The notes beneath the pieces were generated by a model, which saw only the letters and a program-made list of their open reading frames with translations, was not told where the DNA came from and searched no databases. The translations under genes and the position numbers were made by a program. From assembly GCF_900117445.1 (NCBI RefSeq), contig NZ_FPEJ01000003.1, forward strand, positions 186,001 through 250,000: a stretch of 64,000 bases of DNA. Reading direction: 5' to 3'. The DNA is from Hyphomicrobium sp. NDB2Meth4. GTDB taxonomy: Bacteria; Pseudomonadota; Alphaproteobacteria; Rhizobiales; Hyphomicrobiaceae. Every line of letters begins with the position of its first letter. Within the stretch, counting starts at the first letter, position 1. Shown here one piece after another: positions 16,025 to 24,900 of the stretch.

Positions 16025-17199
16025 TTCTTTCCTCCGCGCACCACAGTCAGCAATCGCTCTGTGTGTACGGCGCCGCCGACGGCAGGCACATCGTGCGGCG
16101 CCCCGACCGCCTTCAGCAGCCCGTCGTAGCGCCCGCCGCCAGCGACCGGGCTGGAAGGCCCAAGCGCATCGACCAGCACCTCGAACACGAAGCCCGTGTA
16201 ATACCCGACGTTGCGCCCAAACTCGGCCGAGAAATCGACCTTGCTCATATCGACGCCGCTTTCCACCAGAAGCTTGCACCGCCGCTCGTAGGCATCGATG
16301 GCCTGGCCGAGACCATCGCTGGTCTTTCCTGCCAGCTTCCGCACAACGCCCGCAGCATCGAGCGCCGGCGTGCGCGTCGCCACATACGCATCGATGAGCG
16401 CCGCGGCTTCCGGCTTCAGCGGCGGCGCCTTTGCGTCCGCTGCGATCGCCAGCAGCCCCTCGGCGATCTCCGCCGCCGAGCGCACGCCGATGAGCTCGAT
16501 GCCCGCCTTTTCCAGATGCTCGCTGACGAGCACTTCGGCACCAGCAACATCGTCCGGATCGAGCGCCTCGATCAGCGCAGCGGGCAGCGCAGCCGTAGAG
16601 CGCGCCGGTTCCGTCGACAGCCGCTTCAGCTCGGCTCGGAACACTTCCGGGCGCCAGAACTGGTGCCGCAACCGCCTCCGCCAGCGGTCAGGCATTTCCG
16701 CCATTCCCAACAGCGCATCGAACAGCCCGACATCGCCGATGCGCAGCTTCCAGTTCCCCAGTCCCGCCTGCTGCAAGGCGCGCAGGATCAGCACCAGCGT
16801 GCGCGCATCCGCCTCGCCGGCGTCCTTGTCGCCGAATGCCTCGATGCCGGACTGCCGGAACTCGCGAGGATGCGACGCACCTGCGCCCGCCGGCTGGAAG
16901 CGGAAGGCCGGCCCGTTGTAGCTGTAGAACGCCTCGCGATCAGCCGCCGGATGCCGTTGCAGGTAGAGCCGGCACGTTGGCACCGTCAGGTCAGGCCGTA
17001 GGCACAGTTCCTCGCCGTTGAGATCGGTAAAGACGTAGGTGCGCCCGCGCAGCGCCTCCCCGACCACGTCGAGAAACACCCCGGCGGGCTGGATTATGTC
17101 CGGCGCAACCGCCTCGTAGCCGGCCGCGATGAACACCGCCAGCAGCGTGCGTGCCTGCGCTTCGAGCGCCTCGAAATTAACCGGCTGCGCAACGCCCAT
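16021..17199 (-). CDS. hisZ: ATP phosphoribosyltransferase regulatory subunit
   Basis: 392 residues, a paralogue of histidyl-tRNA synthetase that lacks aminoacylation and serves as the regulatory partner of short-form HisG. Class II synthetase-like motifs remain: the motif 2-type segment [26 protein letters not shown], and the late GGGRYDGLL motif 3 region. The anticodon-binding domain is absent, as expected. The ATG at 17199 begins [12 protein letters not shown], with AAGGAGAGG about 12 bases upstream; in-frame starts up to 17259 are possible. Confidence 0.93.
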   Translation of the reverse strand: MGVAQPVNFEALEAQARTLLAVFIAAGYEAVAPDIIQPAGVFLDVVGEALRGRTYVFTDLNGEELCLRPDLTVPTCRLYLQRHPAADREAFYSYNGPAFRFQPAGAGASHPREFRQSGIEAFGDKDAGEADARTLVLILRALQQAGLGNWKLRIGDVGLFDALLGMAEMPDRWRRRLRHQFWRPEVFRAELKRLSTEPARSTAALPAALIEALDPDDVAGAEVLVSEHLEKAGIELIGVRSAAEIAEGLLAIAADAKAPPLKPEAAALIDAYVATRTPALDAAGVVRKLAGKTSDGLGQAIDAYERRCKLLVESGVDMSKVDFSAEFGRNVGYYTGFVFEVLVDALGPSSPVAGGGRYDGLLKAVGAPHDVPAVGGAVHTERLLTVVRGGKK

Positions 17200-17383
17200 G
17201 GTGGTGCCGACGCCTCTCCTTGCCTCAGGGCCGCTCTTTTGGCCGACGCCGCGCCTCACTGCAAGTTGGATATACCGGACAATGCCGCCATACTGACGCT
17301 AACAAGCTATGCTGCGGTCCACGCCAACCGCCGCGAACGACCGGCAATTTGGGAGCCTGAGCTTTCTTGAAGGGGGGCAGTCG

Positions 17384-18412
17384 ATGAAGCGCAATTTCGC
17401 TGCTGCCGGATTGAGCGTGCTTGGACTGGTGATCATTGCGGGCTCGACCCTGGCTCTGACACCGCCAGCACCACAACCGGCGTCGAAACCTGAAGAAGTC
17501 GCACAGCAGGCAACACCCGCCGCCACACCGCCGCCTGCCGCGACGGCCCCAGTCCCCGCAGCCGTGCCCGAGCTGCCCGCTCTCGAGGACGAAGTGCCCC
17601 AGGAGGTCTGGCCGATGCCCGTCGAGGACTTCCTCGCCGGCAAGCATCTCGAACGGGCCGACGTCGTGCTGACACGCCGCGAGTGGGACCCCGCTTCCTG
17701 GGCGATCCGCTGGGCCACCAACTCGCCGTTCTCGCACGCGGCCATGATCTTTACCGGCCCGCAGTTCGAATCCGGCTACTCCAGCACCTTCATCATCGAG
17801 GCCGGGACCGGCGGCGTCGACCTCACCAATCTACGCGACTACATCGCCGACAAGAGCGCCTTCATAGGCATCAAGCGCTTCAAGAAGGATTGGTTCGACG
17901 AGACCAAGCAATCGCGTGTCCGCGGCCTGCTGCTCGATAAGATCAAGGCTTCGTATAACTACTGGGCGATCGGCTCGATCGTGCGAAGCCTGTGGTTCGG
18001 CGTCGAGCGCAGCGTCAGTGGTGACCGCACCACCGTGCGTCGCTTCCGCGAGCGCAATTGGAACCCGCCCAACGAATTCATTTGCTCCGGTCTGGTGCAG
18101 ATCGGCTTCGTCGAAGCAGCTCTCGAATACATCAAGGCCGGTGAGCTACCACCGTCGGCCCTCAATGAGGTCGTGTTCGAGCGAGAGGCCGCAACGCGCC
18201 TGCCCGAGCGCGAGGACTGGAGCTACCTCGACCCTGAAACCTCGAAAACCACCGCAGTGCTGTTCCGCAAGCAGAACTTCGACGCTCTGCAATCGGTGAC
18301 ACCGGAAGACCTCGCCGCTTCGAGCAAACTCGAATGGCTCTACTTCATCAAAAATGGCTTTGTTTATAAGGTCGCCAGCTACGACGAAGTACGCAAGCTG
18401 CTCGAAAACTAG
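17384..18412 (+). CDS. Exported YiiX-like permuted NlpC/P60 papain-fold protein
   Basis: 342 residues. Signal peptide or anchor (about residues 5-24, LSVLGLVIIAGSTLAL), then an Ala/Pro-rich linker (25-65), then a domain with the circularly permuted papain-like arrangement: histidine first in SPFSHAAMIF (H118) and catalytic cysteine later in NEFICSGLVQIGF (C234). Permuted NlpC/P60 proteins such as YiiX act as amidases, peptidases or acyl hydrolases on cell-wall or lipid substrates. AGGGGGG precedes the ATG. It is convergent with the next gene (one base between stops). Substrate and role are unknown; the domain call rests on the H...C order and context motifs. Confidence 0.75.
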   Translation: MKRNFAAAGLSVLGLVIIAGSTLALTPPAPQPASKPEEVAQQATPAATPPPAATAPVPAAVPELPALEDEVPQEVWPMPVEDFLAGKHLERADVVLTRREWDPASWAIRWATNSPFSHAAMIFTGPQFESGYSSTFIIEAGTGGVDLTNLRDYIADKSAFIGIKRFKKDWFDETKQSRVRGLLLDKIKASYNYWAIGSIVRSLWFGVERSVSGDRTTVRRFRERNWNPPNEFICSGLVQIGFVEAALEYIKAGELPPSALNEVVFEREAATRLPEREDWSYLDPETSKTTAVLFRKQNFDALQSVTPEDLAASSKLEWLYFIKNGFVYKVASYDEVRKLLEN

Positions 18413-18413
18413 C

Positions 18414-18962
18414 TCACGGCCAGCGATCGAGCGGCTCGTTGCCCGTAGGCGCCTGCGCAGGAGCCACTTTCACCGGTGGAAGGTTCGGCAGCCGCTGCAC
18501 CACCTGTCCTGATCGCCCGGCGCAACCGGCAACGCACATTACTGCGTCACGGTCGACACGATCGTAGGCCGGAAGCGGCGCCTCCGCCTCGCCACCCGCC
18601 GCCGTCGTCCGCATGCCACCGATCCGCCGCTCGCGCGGCTTCGGCAGCATCTGCACGACCGTAGGCTTGTCACAGCCCGCGACGCACACTGTGACGAGAT
18701 CGTTCGGGTGCGCAGCTAGGATGGATTTGACACGCGGATTGGAGGCCGGCATCCCGCGATCCGAAACATCGTCCGAGTTGTATACCTTGCCGCCCTCGAT
18801 GAGCTTGTCATCCTCGGCCGGAGCTGGGGTCGGATAAAGCACAAGCATTGCGCCCGCGAGCACGCACGCCGACAACGCCATTGATGGCATCAGGCGTGCG
18901 CAAGTCGCGGGCCAATGGGCTACCGTTACCAGATCGAAATTAGAAAGCCGCTGCCTACGCAT
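18414..18962 (-). CDS. Exported protein with two CVAGC motifs
   Basis: About 182 residues, no family recognised. After a hydrophobic segment (MALSACVLAGAMLVLY) and a PAPAE cleavage-like site, the mature part contains two similar blocks: VTVCVAGCDKPTVVQMLPKP and, about 45 residues later, VMCVAGCAGRSGQVVQRLPNLP. Each has a CVAGC motif followed by VVQxLP, so this is an internal duplication that could form two disulfide- or metal-bound units. The start is uncertain: 18962 is used, 18890 would give a shorter leader, and an open frame continues up to 19127. It lies downstream of the DUF900 hydrolases in the same direction. Confidence 0.6.
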   Translation of the reverse strand: MRRQRLSNFDLVTVAHWPATCARLMPSMALSACVLAGAMLVLYPTPAPAEDDKLIEGGKVYNSDDVSDRGMPASNPRVKSILAAHPNDLVTVCVAGCDKPTVVQMLPKPRERRIGGMRTTAAGGEAEAPLPAYDRVDRDAVMCVAGCAGRSGQVVQRLPNLPPVKVAPAQAPTGNEPLDRWP

Positions 18963-19099
18963 GAACCACTCAGCGAGCCGGCAATCACCGGCGCAAGTCC
19001 CCACGACCGCCCAGGAATGGGAGGCCGATAGAGACTCTGGCAGGACGCGGTAAACAATCCCTTCCTCTCGCCGCGGCCGATCAGCCTGGCGGCGCCGCT

Positions 19100-21553
19100 C
19101 TACTGCGGCACAGGCACATATCGCCAATAATCGCCGGTATTCGTCGTCACCTTGCCTGGCTTCAAGGCTCGCATTTCCGGTGGCCTGAGACCCGTCTTCA
19201 AAAGCTCGGCGATGTCCGATAGCAGCTTATTGTTGGCCGCATAACCCGAATGGTTGATCGCGAAGGCGTCGGTCGATGCCGCAGTCACGTCGATCGTATC
19301 GATACCCGGCAGGATCAGTGGACCGGCCGGCGGCACGTCACCGGCGCGATAGCTGCCCCAGAAATTACGCGACACGATCAGCGCCCGGTCGTTCGAGGCG
19401 ACATAGAGCGTCACGTTCGTCGCCAGACCTTTGATGGCGTTGGCTAGGTTGGCGAAGTTGTCCGCATCGACGTCGGGCGCTGCGAGGATCACCTGGCTGA
19501 TCTCGACCCCCTCGGGCGCCGCGTTGCGCATGTCGCGCAGCACATCCATCACCGGCTGGTTGCCCATCGAGTGCGCGATGATGCTGACCTTCTTCGCCCC
19601 CGTCTCCTTGGCGACCATTTCCAGGAACTGGCGCAGATAGGGCTCGGAGGCCTGCGCACTCTCGCGATCGTAGGTGTAGCTCGCAACCGCTCCACCCGAT
19701 GGCCAGCTGTAGACGAACGGCGCGCCGTCGAAATCGAGATCGTAGGCAATCTGCGCGGTGCGATAGAGCGCGTTGTCGAACGACGTGTTGTAGCCGTGCA
19801 CGAACACCAGCGCCTGATCCTTGAAGATGCTCGAGGTCTTCAGGCGCTCCCGCACCTGCGCCAGCAATTCCTCCTTGGTCAGCGCCTTGATGTCTTTCAC
19901 CGTGAAGTGCTTCTTGGCGTCCTCCTTCTCGGCGTAGAGCGTCACGTCGAAGTAGGGGATCTTCACCACCCACGGGCGCTCAACATTCGGCACCTCGTGC
20001 ACCTTTGGCACCGTGATCTCAGCCACACCAAGCTGCAGCTTGCGCGCCCGATCCGAGCCGAATGCCAGCCGCTGCGCATTTGGCTGCACCGCGCGGTCGG
20101 TGCCCCAATAGACCGGCACCACCTGATAATCAGGGTTCACCTGAGGCGCGACCGCAGCACCGCCAGAAGGCGCCGCTCCCCCCGCCGCCGGAGGCGCAGC
20201 CTCCATCATTGCTTCGGGATTATCCGTCGCGGCAGCCCCATTCTTTGGGGCCTCTTCGACGGCTTCGGGTGCTGCCGCAGCGCCCATCCCGTCGTTCTCG
20301 CTGGGCGAGGGCGCAGCCGCCGCCGGTGCCTCGGCAGAACTGCCGCCTCCTGAACCTAGCTGCCCCATGCCGGTCGAGGGTTGCGCGCCTGCACCGCTGC
20401 CGCCTTCCATGGGCTGCGGCGACGGTTCTGCCACCACGGCCGGCGGCGGAGGCGGCGGTGATGGCGCGGCCATATCCTCAGACGGTGCCCGAGCCGCAGC
20501 CGGCGGTGGTTCAGCAGCACGCGGGCCGCCGATTCTCGGCCTCTCCATCCGCCGTGCGCTGTATTTCGGCAATGGACGAGCGTCAGGGACATCCGGCTCG
20601 GCCACAGGTGGCGGAGCAGGCGCCGGAGCCTCTGCGGCCGGGGCCGGACCGGAACCACCAGCTGGATCGCTTGTGGCGGGGGCTTCGCTCTCTGCACCAG
20701 CGCTTTTCTCGGTCCCGTCCTCGGATGTCACCTCGGCTTCAGGCGGCGGCGGTGGGGCAGCGTCCGCCGAAGGGGCATCCGCAGACGGAATGCTGAACGG
20801 CTCGGCGGCAGCATCTTGATCGGAAGGCTTCGCCTCGCTGTCATCGGCCTCAGCACTGACGGGCGGCGCATCGGCTGAGGGTGCATCGGCCGATGGAATG
20901 CTGAATGGCTCCTCTGCGGCCGGCTTCTCCGGCGACACCGCTGGCGCCTCGACCTCGGTCGACGGAGCCTCGTTCTGAACCGGCTTCGGTTCTTCCGCGG
21001 GCTTCGCCGCAACTTCCTTTTCCGGCTCCGCAGCGGTGGTGTCCGGCTGCACGCCCCTGCGCATCGCAAGAGCCTCATCGCCCTTGCCGAGCTTATCGTA
21101 GACGGCAGCAAGCTGCTCGCGAGCAGCAGCGAGGCCCGGCTGTCCCGGAGCTTTCTCACGCAGCCCCACCGAACGCTTCAACAGCGGCTCAGCGTCGGCC
21201 GCTTTTCCCTGAGCGGCAAGAATGCGGCCGAGGCTTTCCAGCGCATCGGCCACGACAATGCTGTTCGCGCCCTTCCGGTCCACCCGTTCCAGATACCGCC
21301 GCGCCAGCGGCTCTGCCTGCGCGTACTTTCCGGCCGCTTCGAGCTGCGCCGCTTGCCGCTTGAGGTTGACGAGATCCTGAGCTGCTGCCTTCTTACGGCG
21401 CAGCGCCTTCTGACGCGCCGCCTCTTCGGCTTCGGTGAAGCTCTGCCAGGGCGGCCAGCGCTCTTCGGCTTGGGCTACATCCCTGGCAGCAATAGAAAAC
21501 AACGCCAGAAACAGCAAAAGGCCTGTACTAACAATGGTCTGTCGAGCCGACAC
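19100..21553 (-). CDS. Large exported DUF900 alpha/beta hydrolase with TPR-like and Pro/Ala-rich regions
   Basis: About 817 residues. A signal peptide (TIVSTGLLLFLALFSIAA) leads into TPR-like helices (LEAAGKYAQAEPLARRYLERV, LAAQGKAADAEPLLKRSV), then about 330 residues rich in Pro, Ala, Glu and Ser with a duplicated EPFSIPSADAPSADA block, then a DUF900 hydrolase of about 300 residues. The hydrolase has the nucleophile elbow IIAHSMGNQPV, an acid in AAPDVDADNF and a late histidine in INHSGYA. The GTG at 21553 gives a clean signal peptide and follows GGGGAC; an ATG at 21637 would overlap the next gene. The substrate is unknown, but a cell-envelope ester is plausible given the export signal. Confidence 0.85.
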   Translation of the reverse strand: MSARQTIVSTGLLLFLALFSIAARDVAQAEERWPPWQSFTEAEEAARQKALRRKKAAAQDLVNLKRQAAQLEAAGKYAQAEPLARRYLERVDRKGANSIVVADALESLGRILAAQGKAADAEPLLKRSVGLREKAPGQPGLAAAREQLAAVYDKLGKGDEALAMRRGVQPDTTAAEPEKEVAAKPAEEPKPVQNEAPSTEVEAPAVSPEKPAAEEPFSIPSADAPSADAPPVSAEADDSEAKPSDQDAAAEPFSIPSADAPSADAAPPPPPEAEVTSEDGTEKSAGAESEAPATSDPAGGSGPAPAAEAPAPAPPPVAEPDVPDARPLPKYSARRMERPRIGGPRAAEPPPAAARAPSEDMAAPSPPPPPPAVVAEPSPQPMEGGSGAGAQPSTGMGQLGSGGGSSAEAPAAAAPSPSENDGMGAAAAPEAVEEAPKNGAAATDNPEAMMEAAPPAAGGAAPSGGAAVAPQVNPDYQVVPVYWGTDRAVQPNAQRLAFGSDRARKLQLGVAEITVPKVHEVPNVERPWVVKIPYFDVTLYAEKEDAKKHFTVKDIKALTKEELLAQVRERLKTSSIFKDQALVFVHGYNTSFDNALYRTAQIAYDLDFDGAPFVYSWPSGGAVASYTYDRESAQASEPYLRQFLEMVAKETGAKKVSIIAHSMGNQPVMDVLRDMRNAAPEGVEISQVILAAPDVDADNFANLANAIKGLATNVTLYVASNDRALIVSRNFWGSYRAGDVPPAGPLILPGIDTIDVTAASTDAFAINHSGYAANNKLLSDIAELLKTGLRPPEMRALKPGKVTTNTGDYWRYVPVPQ

Positions 21554-21615
21554 GGTTTCGTCCCCACTTGGTGCGGCAAACAATGCGGCCGCAATACCTG
21601 ATGGCTGTGGCCCCC

Positions 21616-22953
21616 TTAGGGCGTTGTATAGCGCCAATAATCGCCCTTTGGCGACGCAGTACGTTTGAGCACCGGCAATCGCTGATCTGGCGGCCTCAGC
21701 CCACTTAGGATCAGCTTACCGATGTCCTGCAACAGATCGTTGTTCTCCGCGTAACCGGAGTGATTAAGCGCGAACGTGTCGGTAGAAGCCGCCGTAATGT
21801 CGATCGTCTCGATCCCCGGCACGATCAGCGGACCCGACGCCATTACGTCGCCAGCCCGCGGATTGCGCCAGAATCCGCGCGATACGATCAGCGCCCGGTC
21901 GTTGCCCGCCGCATACAGCGTAACGCCCTTGGCTATGCCCTCGATACGGTGCGCGAGATTGGCGAAGTTGTCGGCGTCCACGTCCGGCGCGGCGAAGATC
22001 ACCTCGTTGATGACAACGTTGGCCGGGCCGCTGCCACGCAGATCCCGCAGCACATCGAGCAACGGCTGGTTGCCCATCGAGTGCGCGATGATGCTGATCG
22101 ACTTCGCGCCGGTCTTCTCGATCACCATTTCAAGAAACTGACGCAGATACGGCGTCGAAGCCTCCGCGCTCTCGCGATCATAAGTGTAGCTCGCGACCGA
22201 GCCACCCGATGGCCAGCTATAGAGAAACGCAGCGCCGTCGAACTTCAGGTCATATGAAATCTGCGCCGTACGATAGAGCGCATTGTCGAACGACGTATTG
22301 TAGCCATGCACGAAAACGATGGCGTGATCCTTGTAGCGGCTGGACGCTGCCAGCCGCTCGCGCACGCGCTGCAGAAAGTCTCCCTCTGACAGCTTCTCCA
22401 CCGTTTGCAGCGTGAAATGCTTCGCCGGATCCTCCGCCTCCTCGTAGATCGTCACGTCGAAATAAGGCACGCGTATCGCCCACGGTCGCTCGATCTGCGG
22501 AACGAGATGGCTTTTCGGCACTGTCACCATCGCGCGGCCAAGATCGAGCCGCCGCCCGCGCTCCGCGCCATAGCGCGCGCGCTTCGGGTCGGGCTGGTCC
22601 TCCCGGTCCGTGCCGTAATAGACCGGCACCACCTGCCATGGATCGGCGGCGATCTGTGGCGCGTCGAGCGGAGCGGCTGCGTCCCGTTGTTCGCTCGCCG
22701 GCGCCCGCGCAGCGGGGGCCTCGTCATCGAGCCGCGAGTCATGACGCGTTTCGGTATCAGCGCCCCGGTGCGCCTGCTGCAAGGTCGGCGTCAGCACGAA
22801 CACGGCCGCCAGCGCAATACCGATTAGCGACAGCGCACCGCCGCGCACCAACAGCCGGATGGCACGTGAATGGCCTACCGTGGCACGCCGCGCGCCAAGA
22901 TAAATGGCGATTCCCACTAGCGCGGCGACCAAAGCGACGAGAATTGCGGACAT
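21616..22953 (-). CDS. Membrane-anchored DUF900 alpha/beta hydrolase, paralogue of the adjacent gene
   Basis: 445 residues. Two N-terminal membrane segments (about residues 3-21 and 38-56) anchor the protein, followed by a short linker and a DUF900 hydrolase that is closely similar to the C-terminus of the next gene over its whole length: VFVHGYNTSFDNALYRTAQ, YSWPSGGSVASYTYDRES, nucleophile IIAHSMGNQPL, AAPDVDADNF, ALNHSGYAENN, and the same final GDYWRY. GGGGGAGG precedes the ATG at 22953. The two genes are a tandem duplication in which one copy kept a short membrane anchor and the other gained TPR-like and linker regions. Reaction and substrate are unknown. Confidence 0.87.
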   Translation of the reverse strand: MSAILVALVAALVGIAIYLGARRATVGHSRAIRLLVRGGALSLIGIALAAVFVLTPTLQQAHRGADTETRHDSRLDDEAPAARAPASEQRDAAAPLDAPQIAADPWQVVPVYYGTDREDQPDPKRARYGAERGRRLDLGRAMVTVPKSHLVPQIERPWAIRVPYFDVTIYEEAEDPAKHFTLQTVEKLSEGDFLQRVRERLAASSRYKDHAIVFVHGYNTSFDNALYRTAQISYDLKFDGAAFLYSWPSGGSVASYTYDRESAEASTPYLRQFLEMVIEKTGAKSISIIAHSMGNQPLLDVLRDLRGSGPANVVINEVIFAAPDVDADNFANLAHRIEGIAKGVTLYAAGNDRALIVSRGFWRNPRAGDVMASGPLIVPGIETIDITAASTDTFALNHSGYAENNDLLQDIGKLILSGLRPPDQRLPVLKRTASPKGDYWRYTTP

Positions 22954-23130
22954 CGCCTCCCCCATCGTGAGGCCGTCTTTGCGGCCCTGCCCCTTTTGGT
23001 CGGCCGTAAACTATGGGTCGATGCCAGCCACCGCAACCCGGCGTCCCCAGCAAAGCGGCCGCATGACACGCTTGAGAGCGACGTCCTCTCAACTTATGAA
23101 CAGGGCGCGACGCATATTCGGAAAGGCTCG

Positions 23131-24144
23131 ATGCAGAACGCTCCAACAGCCACGGCTCCGGCCGGCCCGACAATCGACATGCTGGTCGCTGGCGTGAAAT
23201 CCGGCGACCGGGCCATGCTCGCGCGCGCCATCACGCTGGTTGAGAGCACCAAGGCCGAGCATCAGGCCCGCGCCCAGCAGCTTCTGCAGGCTCTGTTGCC
23301 GGCAACCGGCGGCGCACTACGGCTGGGAATAACCGGCGTGCCCGGCGTCGGCAAGTCGACCACTATCGACGAGCTTGGAATGTTTCTCACCAGCCGCGGA
23401 CACAAGGTGGCGGTACTCGCTGTCGATCCGACGTCCAAGCGCACCGGCGGCTCGATCCTCGGCGACAAGACGCGCATGAATCGCCTTGCGCAGGAGCCGA
23501 AAGCATTCATCCGTCCTTCTCCCACGTCCGGCACACTTGGCGGCGTCACACGCAAGACGCGCGAAACGATGGCATTGTGCGAAGCCGCCGGCTTCGACGT
23601 GATCATCGTCGAGACAGTCGGCGTCGGTCAGTCGGAAATCGCCGTCGCCGACATGGTCGACTTCTTCCTCGTCCTGTTGCTGCCCGGCGGCGGCGATGAC
23701 TTGCAGGGCATCAAGAAGGGCATCATCGAAATCGCCGACATGATCGCCATCAACAAGGCCGACGGCGACAACGTCACGCGCGCCGAGCGCGCCGCTTCCG
23801 AATATCGCGCCGCTCTGCAAATTCTGAACCCGCCTTCGCCCACCTGGTCGCCGCCGGTAATCACCATGTCCGGCATTCAGGGAAAGGGCCTCGACAAGCT
23901 GTGGGAGCACGTCCTCAACCACCGCAAGTCATTCACCGAGTCCGGCGAGTTCGCCGAGCGCCGTCAGCGCCAGACCGTCTCCTGGATGCATGACATGCTG
24001 AATGACCGCATCATGTCCGGCATTCAACGCAATCCGCGCGTCGCAGCCCGCCTGCCGCAGATCGAAGCCGACGTGCGCGCCGGCCGCCTGTTGCCCACCC
24101 TCGCCGTCGACGAAATTCTGGACCTCGCCGGCATCCGTCCGTGA
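23131..24144 (+). CDS. meaB: MeaB/ArgK-family G-protein chaperone
   Basis: 337 residues. P-loop GTPase with Walker A GVPGVGKST near residue 69, DPTSKRTGGSILGDKTRM, the switch region VETVGVGQSE and a NKAD base-recognition motif. MeaB loads and protects adenosylcobalamin-dependent methylmalonyl-CoA mutase and related mutases. No mutase gene lies in the window, so it works with a partner encoded elsewhere. The ATG at 23131 follows GAAAGG; the longer frame to 22996 has no good site. It is divergent from the hydrolase gene at 22953 across 177 bases. Confidence 0.95.
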   Translation: MQNAPTATAPAGPTIDMLVAGVKSGDRAMLARAITLVESTKAEHQARAQQLLQALLPATGGALRLGITGVPGVGKSTTIDELGMFLTSRGHKVAVLAVDPTSKRTGGSILGDKTRMNRLAQEPKAFIRPSPTSGTLGGVTRKTRETMALCEAAGFDVIIVETVGVGQSEIAVADMVDFFLVLLLPGGGDDLQGIKKGIIEIADMIAINKADGDNVTRAERAASEYRAALQILNPPSPTWSPPVITMSGIQGKGLDKLWEHVLNHRKSFTESGEFAERRQRQTVSWMHDMLNDRIMSGIQRNPRVAARLPQIEADVRAGRLLPTLAVDEILDLAGIRP

Positions 24145-24182
24145 TCCCTGTATTGCGGGTCTAAGTGGTAGAGAGAGCTTCC

Positions 24183-24824
24183 GTGCCCACAGTACGACCG
24201 ACCATTCTGCTCACCGGCTTCGGCGCCTTTCCCGGTGTCGGGAAAAACGCCACCGCCGCGCTCGTCCCTGCACTGGCAGCTGGCGCACGCGCGCGCTTTC
24301 CCGACTTCGATGTCGTTGACGAAGTTCTGCCGGTCGAATGGGCGCGTACACCGCAACTGCTGCAACAGCTGCTCTCCCGAACGTCGCCTCGACTTGCTTT
24401 ACACTTCGGCGTCACGCGGCACGCACCAGGTTTCCAGATCGAACGCATCGGCCGCAACGTCTGCGAGCCGCGCCATGACGCTGCCGGAGCCATCCCCGAT
24501 GTCACATGCTTGATCGCTGACGGCCCGGAAACGCTCACCTCGACTTTTCCGCTGGACCGCATCATCGCCCGCCTCGAAAGCGCAGGCTTACCCTGTGCAA
24601 TGTCGGATAGCGCCGGCACATATCTCTGCAACGCGACGCTCTACCACTCGCTCACCGTCGCGCAGATGCGCGAGACACAAACCCTCGCCGGCTTCGTTCA
24701 CCTGCCGGCCGATCTCGCACCCGGTATGCCCGCGGTCGGCGCATCGCGCATTTCTTGGGATGATGCCTTGCAAGGCGGCATAGAGATCATCGCCGCCTGT
24801 CTCGAGCAGGAAACCTCCGCTTAA
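24183..24824 (+). CDS. pcp: Pyroglutamyl-peptidase I family cysteine peptidase
   Basis: 213 residues, the usual size. Peptidase family C15 removes N-terminal pyroglutamate. The fold signature LLTGFGAFPGVGKN is at the N-terminus and all three catalytic residues can be placed: E87 in GFQIERIGRN, C149 in SDSAGTYLCNATLY and H173 in GFVHLPA. A GTG at 24183 is preferred, with GAGAG about seven bases upstream; a GTG at 24165 would add six residues. It follows meaB by 38 bases and may be cotranscribed with it, though no functional link is known. Confidence 0.9.
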   Translation: MPTVRPTILLTGFGAFPGVGKNATAALVPALAAGARARFPDFDVVDEVLPVEWARTPQLLQQLLSRTSPRLALHFGVTRHAPGFQIERIGRNVCEPRHDAAGAIPDVTCLIADGPETLTSTFPLDRIIARLESAGLPCAMSDSAGTYLCNATLYHSLTVAQMRETQTLAGFVHLPADLAPGMPAVGASRISWDDALQGGIEIIAACLEQETSA

Positions 24825-24900
24825 CCATCATTCAGCGCTTCCGACAGTCCTGGCCCCGGACTTGCGTACCAACGCGATTAAGTCACGGAGACCGGAGCCA

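Noticed and set aside
16063-17001. Long plus-strand open frame opposite hisZ
   Set aside because: Antisense shadow; Arg/His/Pro-rich with no domain, while the hisZ frame has clear motifs.
22954-23130. B12 riboswitch upstream of meaB
   Set aside because: No B12-box or riboswitch-like layout in the 177-base gap.
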